Origin: Chimonanthus salicifolius
Lineage: Eukaryota; Streptophyta; Magnoliopsida; Laurales; Calycanthaceae
Direction of reading: 5' to 3'
Length of the DNA stretch: 64,000 nucleotides
NCBI GenBank assembly: GCA_013350335.1
Contig: CM023540.1
Coordinates: 930,001-994,000, forward strand
In this document: piece by piece, positions 44,536 through 54,393 of the stretch
Numbering within the stretch: position 1 is the first letter of the stretch
How the letters are laid out: each line of letters starts with the position of its first letter
Made by a program: the position numbers and the translations under genes
Notes under the pieces: generated by a model
Database searches by the model: none
Told to the model about the DNA's origin: nothing
Seen by the model: the letters and a program-made list of their open reading frames with translations, nothing else

Positions 44536-45985
44536 CCCGCAAGTATAACAAGTTGGAACATTTTCTTTTATGTATTTCTTATTGAAATATTTCCTAGATT
44601 TTCTTTTGAATAGGATGAGTTCATCGGATTTTCTCTGATTTTTATATCTTCCGGGTTTATATTTTCTTACCATTTTGTTTCTTCTGTCCGGAGTAAATCT
44701 AGAACTCGAGGGTTTTCTCTTTGATTCAGGTGATTGATCTAAACTAAACTGGAAACAAAAATCTCCTAATTCCTTATCTCCAGAATATTTTCTCATTTTT
44801 TCAGCTTGTTTACTGATCTTTAAATCAGTGCAAAGAGTCATGCCAACTTTGTTAACTCTTTGTATAATTCCTTCGAACGTCAGCATACTGTAATTAATAG
44901 TACCATGCATTTCTTCTCTCAAGGAATTACGCACCTTTTCAGCAAATAAGGGTGGTAATCCTGAAATAAATCTTTCTTTCCAAATATCAGAATTGCAATC
45001 ATTGAGTTGGTAAACTTTAGATAGGAAAACATCTCTATACCAACGAAATTCTCCTAAGTTTCTACACTTAAACGATGTAACTGTTGTCGATTTTTCTCCT
45101 TGATAAGAGCAATTCCTCCTGTGAATTCATTGAGGATACATAAAAGCAAAACACTGGCACAATTAGATTGAGTTTCCCAATTATCAGGGATTTGACTAGT
45201 ACATGCTTCAAGCTTAATATTGGGGTCTACTAAGTTTCATGTGGTTTTGTCTCTGTAAAGGATTCTTCCGAATTCATCCATCTTGACAGCATTTTCTATT
45301 TCAAGTCTTTGGGCTCCAGTTAATCCATCATTCCACCATCCTCTTAATATTCCATTGAAAAAGGTGGTTATAATGAGAAAAATGTTTCTTGGAGTATTTC
45401 CTCTGACTTCACAGGCATTACAGTATATTTACATACTGTGAACTATTTGGACGATTTGATATTCTGTTAATCCATCTAAGTTCCATTCATATAAAGAATT
45501 TCCTGAATACGTTAATTATGAGGTGTAAGTGTATGGAGCCTCTTCGAGTTGTAGATCAACAAGGGTTGGTCTAGGATAATAATTCTTCGTCTTTGGCAAT
45601 TTTACCTGGGGATTCCATTTCTTTTGACGATTTATTAATAAATTCTCTGAAGCAGAGACTCTTAAGATGCTGAATCCTTTTCCTCATATTGAGGCTTTCC
45701 ATCCTATTGGATAATTCCTTTTGCATTTCGTCTGTCATTTTGAATGGTCCTTTTTGCAAAATAATCCCTTTAGGTAATTGTCTGGGAACATATACTGCAT
45801 TGGCAGAGTTTTCTTCTAATTTTTCTTCTTTATCTTTATTGAATTCGGGTTTTGATTTGATTGTTCTTTCTATTCGATCAGTTTGTTCTCCAATGGTTAA
45901 TAGACATAGATTGGTGTAATTGTTTTGTTCAATTATATCTCCAATACCTATACCTATGTCTTTAGCATTTGGGTCTAGTTTTGAT
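44536..45985 (-). pseudogene. E8 coat protein, multiply broken
   Basis: Reading leftward from about 45985: the QSDRIER and LPKGIILQ region, a frameshift from a small deletion near 45686, a one-base loss at HRLS (near 45068, shared with E10), then the C-terminal frame 44512-44934 with the basic region. The CCHC finger is cut after CYTCGK at the inversion breakpoint. Stops also interrupt the core region (for example near 45515 and 45330). Confidence 0.8.
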
Positions 45986-47551
45986 TCATAAATAGATGTA
46001 TTTTTTTACTGGCATGGCATAATTCTTGGTTTCTGTATTAGGGACAGAAATATCAAGTTTCTTCCAAGGTGGGTGAGATTTATGAACTTCTTTTCCTTCA
46101 GTGTCTTTCCAGGTTCTTGTTATTCTTCCTATAACTCTTATTTGTTTTTGGCTTTGAGTTTCTTCTTTTTTTATTTTCCCTTTTTTAAAATATTCCATGA
46201 ACCAGTCGAAGAAAGGTATATTTCTTTCTTTTTCCTCCATCTGGAAATACCATAATTCTCTCATCTTATCCTTTTCTTCTACGTTAAACCTTTTAAAGAA
46301 CCAATCTTTTAAAGGATAATTTTTCAAATTTTCTCTAAGATATGGTTTATCAATTTCAAATTTTTTGACAGGTGTTTCTTCTGGCTTTTGAATGCTAACC
46401 ATTCTTATGACTCCTTGGAGAAAATCACTATCACTTGGGTTGTAGGTTTTTTCTGACGAAGTTCTTTTATACACATGGTGTTCAATTCCAGTTTCTTTGT
46501 TTCTAATAACCTTTTGATCCATTTCTTCCTTCTCACTACATTTTTTATCATCATCAACCTCTTCTAGTTTAAAGTTTCTTCTTCCTTCCATGTAGCTAGC
46601 AAAACTTCTCCTAGCTTTTTCCATTTTTCTCCTAAAATTGATTTCAACATTGCCATTTGGTAATTTGACTATGCTTTGTAAATCATCTGTTATTTCATTT
46701 ACTCTTGGGGTGACGTCCTCTATTTGCCAATTTCCGGGGAGAACAACTTCTTCCCAGCTAATTACTTTTGGGATAAACACATTATTATTAAAGTTTGTTT
46801 CCATAAGAACTGTGGTTTTTTCTTTATCAACTTTATCATTATAGGCTATCATGGGAAAGACAAAGATCATGGATTTGTAGAGCACGCAATTGACTATAGC
46901 AAAAGGTTTACTTCTTGGACTCATTTTTAATCCTTTACTTTGGAATACAATAGTTGCTCAATCAAGGACATCGTCATCATGAGCATCAACTGTGATGTTT
47001 GGGAAACAATTAAAATAAACAGGTCCATGACAGAGACTTGATTCAACCATGACATATAGAGAGTCATCAAACTCGTCATGTCTCTGATCTCGCACATAAG
47101 CACATACACAAACATTTAATCCTAATCGAAACAATGGTTTGATTCCTACCTGAATTAATCCTATGTGTAGGTAGTTATATTTGGTCTTGATTTGTTCAAT
47201 AATTCTTGTTTCAAGGATTTTGATTGTTTGTTTTCCTCCAGAGAGGGAAACAGTTTTCTCAACAGTTTTAATGTGATAATCATTTTGTTCTTCAAATGTG
47301 CCATTGCTATATATTTCTGTTACAGGCAAGGCTGGCATCTTCCAATTGGATATGGCTTGATCAAAGTTTTCATATACCATTTCTTCTGAATTTTTTGTTC
47401 TTTCCAGATTTTCTTTTTCTAAACTATTATGAGGGAAGCTAGTCAAAGCAAACTGATAGAATGAAGAAGATGAAGTATACCTATTAGAAGGATGCTGAAA
47501 TGATCTAAACCAATTCTTAAAAAGTCTTGTTTTTCCTTTAGTATTTTCCAT
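45986..47551 (-). pseudogene. E8 movement protein and MP-CP linker, one stop only
   Basis: One frame runs from the ATG at 47551 (MENTKGKTRLFKNWFRSF) to 45986, interrupted solely by a TGA at 46958-46960 in place of Cys after HDDDVLD. The blocks, in order, are YENFDQAISNWKMPALPV, TVSLSGGKQTIKILE, YLHIGLIQVGIKPLFRLGL, RHDEFDDSLYVMVES, GPVYFNCFPNITVDAHDD, then MSPRSKPFAIV, NFRRKMEKARRSF, KFEIDKPYLRENLKN, and FDWFMEYFKKGKIKKEE. This is a 30K-superfamily movement domain followed by the linker to the coat protein. It is the best movement-protein copy here. The linker frame ends in MPVKKYIYL by a base insertion near 46006. Confidence 0.87.
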
Positions 47552-47771
47552 TTTGTAATATGACTGTGGATAATAGAGCACCTGTCAACGTTTTACAGCC
47601 CTTAAAGCCACTTCTCGGCACCAAGCGGGTCTCAGTACGCAATCAAACTCTTATCCAACAATCAAATTATAAAAACAAAGAACAATAAAAGAAAATACAA
47701 AAGTTTTTAAAGAGGATTGGATAGGTCAGCTTCAGATCACAGTTAATAGATATAATTCACCTTGCAAAGAT

Positions 47772-48008
47772 TTAGACACGAGATAATAGTTCTAATTCTT
47801 CATTCAAAAGGTTACAATATTCTCTTACACGATTACACAAGGATACTAACATAGATCTCCTAATAGTATGTACGCGGATAACAAGATATCTTCCTGCAGC
47901 TATATTTTCGTCTATTTGTCGGATAGCATTTTCTAATCTTCTAAGCTGATTTTCACGACGTCTGAGATCACGTAATAATTCTTCTCTCCTAACAGAATGA
48001 GGAGGCAT
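47772..48008 (-). CDS. E8 ORF2, small basic viral protein (78 aa), intact
   Basis: MPPHSVRREELLRDLRRREN begins at 48008, one base after the ORF1 stop. An in-frame upstream ATG exists at 48026, but the MPP start is the one shared by all copies. The sequence ends LELLSRV. It has an Arg/Glu/Leu-rich helical N-terminus and two Cys in the C-terminal half (SLCNRVREYCN). Function unknown. Confidence 0.62.
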   Translation of the reverse strand: MPPHSVRREELLRDLRRRENQLRRLENAIRQIDENIAAGRYLVIRVHTIRRSMLVSLCNRVREYCNLLNEELELLSRV

Positions 48009-48009
48009 C

Positions 48010-48240
48010 TCAGAGAGCCATTGCATGTAATTTTGACTCTGTCCTGAATACTTCTAATTGGAACACAACATAGGCTTGAATTAAAATTATTCTTCGTCTT
48101 TCATATCGCTGATGTCGTGGGTTATTTCTATGAGTGCATATTTGTAGGTGTTGTCGTATGTGTTCAAGAAGAATTTCTATTTTTCTCAATGTTCGAACAT
48201 CATCATAATACTTCTTAAGCAAAACAAGACGAATCGACAT
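48010..48240 (-). CDS. E8 ORF1, small basic viral protein (76 aa), intact
   Basis: MSIRLVLLKKYYDDVRTLRK to the TGA at 48010-48012. The protein is basic, almost entirely helical by composition, with the conserved ICTHRNNPRHQRYERRR stretch and a VFQLEVFRTESKL end. The TGA is followed by one base and the ORF2 ATG, so the pair looks translationally coupled. The same arrangement holds in E10 and, broken, in E1 and E4. No family recognised. Confidence 0.62.
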   Translation of the reverse strand: MSIRLVLLKKYYDDVRTLRKIEILLEHIRQHLQICTHRNNPRHQRYERRRIILIQAYVVFQLEVFRTESKLHAMAL

Positions 48241-48863
48241 ATTCTATAAAGAAAGACAACATGATTAGATAATAACAAACTTATAACATCAAACTTATAA
48301 AAACTTGATTACTTACAAAAGGTTGTACAGGACTTCAAACTCTAGCACACTCAAGCTTCAGATTCTAAGACTAGTATTTTTGGTCTAAGGATCGATGCTT
48401 ACAAATGAACACACACTTCACTCTTTTATAATACAAGACTAAGCTTTAAATTTTTTGATCTTCCAAACTTAAATTTTTTTGATGATCCTAAATGAAAACA
48501 CAAAGCTCCTTATATAGACGGAGCAGGGTTATAATGGACAAACTCTCATCTGACCATGAGAGGACAACACATAAAACAAAACAGTAAAAAGATTGTCTAC
48601 CGACACAAGCCTCCAAACCTACTTTACAAAAAGAAATTCCCCACATGGGAGAACAGTAAAAAGTTACAATATGTGAAGCATCTTTTGACCAAATGGGATG
48701 CACTAGGAACAACTTTTTCATCTTTTGATAAGTCTAAGACATCTGGCAGCATACTCCCACCAAAAGAGTAACACCATCTTTTGAGTGGACAAAACAACTT
48801 TATCTACTTTTCAACTAAGCAAGACATCTGGCTATACCCCGACCAAAAGAGATGACACCAAAT
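48241..48863 (-). promoter_or_regulatory. E8 viral leader with TATA boxes
   Basis: CTATATAAGG lies at 48508-48517 (minus strand), preceded by GACGGAG, and a second TATA-like TATAAAAGAG at about 48424-48432. The second aligns with the single TATA of E1 and the first with that of E10. Both lie between the PBS and ORF1. Short CTTTTGATAAG and CTTTTGGTGG words recur upstream. No conserved upstream reading frame. Confidence 0.6.
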
Positions 48864-48876
48864 GGCTCTGATACCA
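48864..48876 (-). other. Primer binding site linking E8 and E9
   Basis: The minus strand reads TGGTATCAGAGCC with the AATATTGG flank. ORF4 of E9 lies upstream and the leader of E8 downstream on the same strand. This is a true head-to-tail joint of two genome units, as expected from a concatemer or from linearisation elsewhere. Confidence 0.92.
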
Positions 48877-48906
48877 ATATTCAGCAGGATCTTACTTTGT
48901 CATTTG

Positions 48907-50139
48907 TCATGTCTTCTTTTTCATCAAATCTTTAGCTTTTGCAGAGTTCATGCGAAATAATTCAGCCAGCTGAGATTCCTTTTCTTTTTCTTTTCCTTTG
49001 TCTTTAGCAGATGCATACCAAAATTTTCCACCATGCTAATACTCAGTAACTGAACCGTCGGGATTAACATGAGAGTCTGGATCCCAACGAGGATGGAGAT
49101 TTTCAAGGGGCACAACTTCGTCATCAAGATTTCCATCTGGATCATGATTAGAATCCCAATCATGCTGATCACCTTTTTTTTTGGCAAATATTCTTCTAAA
49201 ATCTATTTAATCTGTTCTTCAAAATTAACAGATTCAACAAACATATCCATAGGATCAGGGGATTTTTCACGAGCAATTTCTTTAGCAATTTTTTTGGCTA
49301 AGAGATCAGCCATGACCGTTTCATTTTCACGAGGCTTTTCGTCTGGAAGAGGATCATTTGATTTTTCAGGAGGAGAGATTTGATTCAGAATTTTCTCATA
49401 TGTATCATTTTCAATTTTAGGCCACCATTTTTTATACATAGTTTGAAAAAGACAAGTGTGACCATATAATTCTTTTTTCACCTCAAATTTCCATTGGAGA
49501 ATGTATGGCATATGGAACTTCGCAAAGAAACAAAGAACATTAATCATATCGCAAGAGACCTTTTCTTCAACTTGGCCAAATTTAATAAATAGATAACGAA
49601 AATTATCAGGAAGGATTTTCCGGGAAGCACCAAAATGAGACCACCAAGTGAAGAGAAACCAGGATGGGAAATTGTGGTGAATAGGTGTGACATTAGGACT
49701 TTCTTCTTTGAATCTAATGAACCAAGAATGATTATACTGACAGTTTTGCCACATCAAAGCAATCTTCTAGGCGTCAATATAATCCCAATAATTGAAAAAT
49801 TCAGTCGAATTATAAAGTTAGACTGATCTTGTCATGTAAAGAGGACCATCCCAATCTTCTTCAGTGAGGATTTTAAGAATAGTGAACTTTGAATAGGTGA
49901 TGATACCATTTGCATTTTTGTTGTGGAAGATGAGGACGCTTTTCGTCTGATGTAAAATATCGAGATACCATTCACGAGTTTTTCTTTTATCAGGGGAATA
50001 ATAATGAAGCCCCTTGCCAAGGAGAAAATAAACATTATCTTTTACAGATCTTTCTTCCATAAGACAATCTGAAGTAATAAGAATTCTGTTACCGGTGTAA
50101 AGATATAATTCTGATTGGCTTGGGTCTTTTGTTGGAGTG
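48907..50139 (-). pseudogene. E9 ORF4, truncated at its N-terminus by the minisatellite
   Basis: It enters at TPTKDPSQSELYLYTGNR, where the minisatellite abuts, and runs open to a TAG-type stop after MTRSV. The next part (49203-49757) holds HSWFIRFKEESPNVTP, FTWWSHFGASRKILP and VSCDMINVLCFF and ends at a stop in place of Gln. The C-terminal segment has a one-base loss and a stop near 49040, with the Lys-rich end in another frame, finishing at a TGA at 48907. About 30 N-terminal codons are missing. Confidence 0.8.
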
Positions 50140-51853
50140 TGGACGAACATAACAAACTAAATGAACTGGACGAACTCGAAAAACTGGACCTACAGTACCA
50201 ACATGACGAATTGGACGAACTGGACAAACTGGATGAATTGTAGAAACTGAAGAATTTAGACAAACTGGACGAATTGGACCAACTAGATGAATTCGAAGAA
50301 TTGGACATAATGGACAAACTGGACAAACTTGACAAACTTGACAAATTGGACAAACCGGGCGAATTGGACCAATTGGTGGAATTGGAAGAATTGGACATAA
50401 TGGACGAACTGGACCAACTTGACTAACGAGACATACTGGGCGAGTTCGAAAAACTTGACAAATTGGACGAACTGGACCAATAGGACCAACTAGAGGAATT
50501 GGACAAATTGGACATAATGTATGAACAGGAAGAATTGGACGAACTAGACCAACTGGACGAATTGGAGAAAATGGATGAACTGGACCAAGTGGACAAATTG
50601 GACGTATTGAACAAACTGGCCAAACTTGACGAACTGGACAACTAAACAAATTGGACAAAATGGACGAATTGGACCACCTAAAGGAATTTGACGAATTCGA
50701 CATAATGGACGAATAGGATGAACTGGACCAACTTCACTAACAAGACATACTGGCGAGCTCGAAAAACTAGACAGGCTGAACAAATTGGAAAATCTGGACA
50801 AATTGGATGAATTGGAACAACTGGACAAACTGGACGAACTAGAGGAACATAACAAACTAAAAGAAATGGACGAACTCGAAAAACTGGACAAACTAAACAA
50901 ATTGGATAAACTGGACAAATTGGTCCAACTAGAGGAATTGCACGAATTGGCCATAATGGACCAACAGGAATAATTGAATGAACTGGGCCAACTGGCCGAA
51001 GGAGACATATGGGGCGAGCTGGAAAAAACTAGGCAAATAGGACAAACTGAACGAATTAGAAAATCTTGACGAATTGGACGAACTGGACAAACTGGACATT
51101 GGAAAAACCGGACGAATTGGACCAACTAGAGGAATTGGACGAATTGGACATAATGGACGAATTGGACCAGCTTGACTAACGAGACATGATGGGCGAGCTC
51201 GAAAAACTAGACAAACAGGACAAATTGGAAAATCTAAACGAATTGGATGAACTGGACAAACTGGAGGAACATAACAAACTGAACGAACTAGACAAACTCA
51301 AAAAACTGGACCAACTGGGCAAATTGGACGAACTATACAAACTTAAAGAACTGGACAAACTAAACAAAGTAGATAAACTGGAATAATTGGACCAACAAGA
51401 GGAATTACATGAATTAGATATAATGGACGAACAGGAAGAACTGGACCAACTGGACCAACTGGATGAAGGAGACATACTGGGTGAGCTGGAAAAAATGGAC
51501 AAACAGGATAAACTAAACGAATTGGTCAAACTGAACGAACTGGATGAACATAACAAACTAAACGAAATGGATGAAGTTGAAAAACTGGACAAACTGGACA
51601 AACTAAACAAATTGGATAATTTGGACGAATTGGTCCAACTAGAGGAATTGCACGAATTGGCCATAATGGACGAACAGGAAGCTGGACCAACTGGATGAAG
51701 GAGACATATTGGGCGAGCTGGAAAAAATGGACAAACAGGATAAACTGAATGAATTGCAAAATCTAGACGAATTGGTCAAACTGGACGAACTAGACAAAAT
51801 AGACGAACATAACAAACTAAACGAACTGGACGAACTCGAAAAACAGGACCTAC
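50140..51853 (+). repeat. 9-bp minisatellite encoding Leu-Asp-Lys/Leu-Asp-Glu triplets
   Basis: About 1.7 kb of degenerate GACGAACTG, GACAAATTG and GAAGAATTG units. In a plus-strand frame these read as (Leu-Asp-Lys/Glu)n interspersed with EEHNKL and LHELAIMD variants. A higher-order unit is visible: GAGACATACTGGGCGAGCTCG-type words recur near 50430, 50741, 51002, 51181, 51470 and 51701, at irregular 180-310 bp spacing. Plus-strand purine excess is extreme. Several frames of 60-100 codons are open on both strands, but stops recur and no start context is conserved, so a protein is not claimed. It is flanked by EPRV on both sides. Confidence 0.85.
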
Positions 51854-52414
51854 AGTCAAAAGATGGTGTCCCATCCATTCAAAAGATGGTGTTGCTCCTT
51901 TTACAAAAGTATTAATGTCAGTGCCCATCACGTCTAGATAAAAGATTCCAAGCTGCCACATGTCATAGAATTATCAAAAGAAGATAATGTTGTATGCTGT
52001 GTGCATCCCATTTGGTCAAAAGATGCTTCACTTATTACTGTGTCCCCAAGTGGGGAATCTCTTTTGTAAAAGTAAGTCTGAAAGTTTGGTAAAGTTAGTT
52101 TGTTGGGTAGTGTCGGTGGAAGTTCCTTTTCCTGTTTTGGGTTTAGTGCTGTCCTCTCGTGGTCGGATGAGAGTGTGTTCTTTTGTGTCTGCTCCATCTA
52201 TATAAGGAGCTTTGTGTTCTTATTTTAGCATTAAATGTTAGAAATCGAAAAATAAAAGTTCTGAATCTAAGTGTGAGTGTGAGCCTGAAGTTTGGAGTGT
52301 GCTGCAAAGCTTGTATTCAGAGTTCTATTCTCAGTTTGTAAGTAATATAAGTTTTTATGAGTTTGATCATATAAGTTTGTTATTATCTAGTCATGTTGTT
52401 TATTTTGCTAGAAT
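51854..52414 (+). promoter_or_regulatory. E10 viral leader and promoter
   Basis: It begins in leader sequence (CAAAAGATGGTGT words) without the PBS, which was lost at the minisatellite junction. CTATATAAGG at 52198-52207 is a strong TATA box, and AATAAA at 52251-52256 is a polyadenylation signal just after the expected start site. That pairing is what pararetroviruses use to give terminally redundant RNA. ORF1 starts 207 nt after the TATA box. Confidence 0.65.
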
Positions 52415-52645
52415 ATGTCTATTCTTCTTGCTTTACTTAAGAAGTTTTATGATGATGTTCGAAGACTAAGAAGAATTGAAAGGCATTTAGAAAATATTAG
52501 AAGACATATACGAATATGCACTCATAGAAATAATCCACGCCATCAAGAATATGAAATGCGAAGAATAATTTTAATTCAAGCGTATGCTGTGTTCCAATTA
52601 GAAGTATTCAGGACAGAATCAAAATTACAAGCAATGGCTTTCTGA
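52415..52645 (+). CDS. E10 ORF1, small basic viral protein (76 aa), intact
   Basis: MSILLALLKKFYDDVRRLRR to KLQAMAF and TGA, the same length as the E8 copy and differing from it at scattered positions while keeping the frame. Basic, helical by composition, with ICTHRNNPRHQEYEMRR. The next ATG (ORF2) is one base after the TGA. Unknown function. Confidence 0.62.
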   Translation: MSILLALLKKFYDDVRRLRRIERHLENIRRHIRICTHRNNPRHQEYEMRRIILIQAYAVFQLEVFRTESKLQAMAF

Positions 52646-52646
52646 G

Positions 52647-52890
52647 ATGCCTCCTCGTGCTGTTAGGAGAGAAGAATTATTGCGTGATCTCAGACGTCGT
52701 GAAAATCAGCTTAGAAGATTAGAAAACGCTATCTGACAAATAGACGAAATATAGCTATATAGCTGCAGGAAGATATCTTATTATCCGCATACATACTATT
52801 AGGAGATCTATGTTAGTATCCTTGTGTAATCGCATAAGAGAATATTGTAACAGTTTGAATGAAGAATTAGAATTATTATCTCGTGTCTAA
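52647..52890 (+). pseudogene. E10 ORF2, broken
   Basis: It starts MPPRAVRREELLRDLRRREN but has TGA in place of Arg after LENAI, and a 7-bp insertion (ATATAGC-type duplication near 52750) that shifts the frame. The C-terminal sequence up to the TAA at 52888-52890 otherwise matches the intact copies. Confidence 0.78.
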
Positions 52891-53109
52891 ATCATTGCAA
52901 GGTGAATTATATCTATTAGCTGTGATCTAAAGTTGTTCCATCCAATCCTCTTTAAACTTTTGTATTTCCTTTTATTGTTCTCTATTTTTATAATCTGATT
53001 GTTGGATAAGGGTTTGATCGCGTAGTAAGTCCCGCTTGAAGCCGAGAAGTGGCATATAGGGCTGTAAATCGTTGATAGGTGCTCTTTGATCCACAGTCAT
53101 ATTACAAAA

Positions 53110-54393
53110 ATGGAAAATTCTAAAGGAAAGACAAAACTTTTTAAGAATTGGTTTAGATCATTTCAGCATCCTTCTAATAGGTCTACTTCATCTTCTTCAT
53201 CATACCAGTCTACTTTGACTAGTTTCCCTGGTAATAGTCTAGAAAAAGACTATCTAGAAAAAACAAAAAATTCTAAAGAAAAGGTGTATGAAAACTTTGA
53301 CCAAGCCATATCCAATTGGAAGATGCCAGCCTTGCATGTAACAGAAATATATAGTAATGGCACATTTGAAGAACAAAATGATTATCACATTAAAACTGTT
53401 GAGAAAATTGTTTCCCTCTCTAGAGGAAAACAAACAATCAAAATCCTTGAAAGAAGAATTATTGAACAAATCAGGACCAAATACAACTACTTACACATGA
53501 TTAATTCAGGTAGGAATCACACCACTGTTTCGATTAGGATTAAATGTTTTTGTATGTGCTTATGTGCGAGATCAGAGACATGACGAGTTTGATGACTCTC
53601 TGTATGCCATGGTTGAATGAAGTCTCTGTTATGGACCTATTTATTTTAATTGTTTCCCAAACATCACAGTTGATGCTCATGATGATGATGTCCTTGATTG
53701 TGCAACAATTGGATTCCAAAGTAAAGGATTAAAAATGAGTCCAAGAAGTAAACCTTTTGCTATAGTCTACCGTGTGTTCTACAAATTCATGATCTCTTTC
53801 CCATGATAGCCTATAATGATAAGGTTGAGAAAGAAAAAACCATTGTTCTTATGGAAACAAACTTTAATAATAATGTGTTTATGCCAAAAGTTATCAACTG
53901 GGAAGAGGTTGTTCTCCTAGGAAATTGGCAAATAGAAGACGTCACCTCAAGAGTAAATGAAATAACAAATGATTTACAAAGCAAAGTAAAATTACCAAAT
54001 GGAGATGTTGAGGTTAATTTTAGAAGAAAGATGGAACGAGCCAGGAGAAACTTTGCTGGCTACACTGAAGGAAGAAAAAGTTTTAAATTAGAAAAAGTTG
54101 ATGATGATAAAAAAAGTAGTGAGAAATAAGAAATGGATCAAAAGGTTTTTAGAAACAAAGAAAGTGGAATTGAACACCCTGTGTATAAAAGAACTTCATC
54201 TGAAAGAACCTATAACCCAAGTGAAAGTGATTTTCTCCAAGGAGTCATAAGAATGATTAGTATTCAAAAGCCAGAAGAAATATCTGTCAAAAAATTTGAA
54301 ATTGATAAACCATATCTTAGAGAAAATTTGAAAAATCATCCTTTAAAAGATTTGTTCTTTAAAAGTTTAACGCAGAAGAAAAGGGTAAGATGA
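53110..54393 (+). pseudogene. E10 movement protein and MP-CP linker
   Basis: The ATG at 53110 (MENSKGKTKLFKNWFRSF) follows a 219-bp spacer. The frame is open to about 53583, but a small deletion at YLHIG near 53497 shifts it. The GPV-type region reappears in another frame with stops, and MIAYNDKVEKEKTIVLMET (53803-54129) and KFEIDKPYLRENLKNHPL (54133-54393) are open but separated by a TAA at 54127. At least four breaks; inactive. Confidence 0.8.

Noticed and set aside
50042..51664. Several Ser- or Val/Pro-rich frames of 100-200 codons on the minus strand of the minisatellite
   Set aside because: These are antisense readings of the 9-bp repeat and carry no independent signal.
53025..53030. 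GTAAGT donor-like site in the spacer before the E10 movement protein
   Set aside because: It is present in E1 and E10 but changed in E4 and E8, and no matching acceptor was found, so it is weaker than the LTR case.
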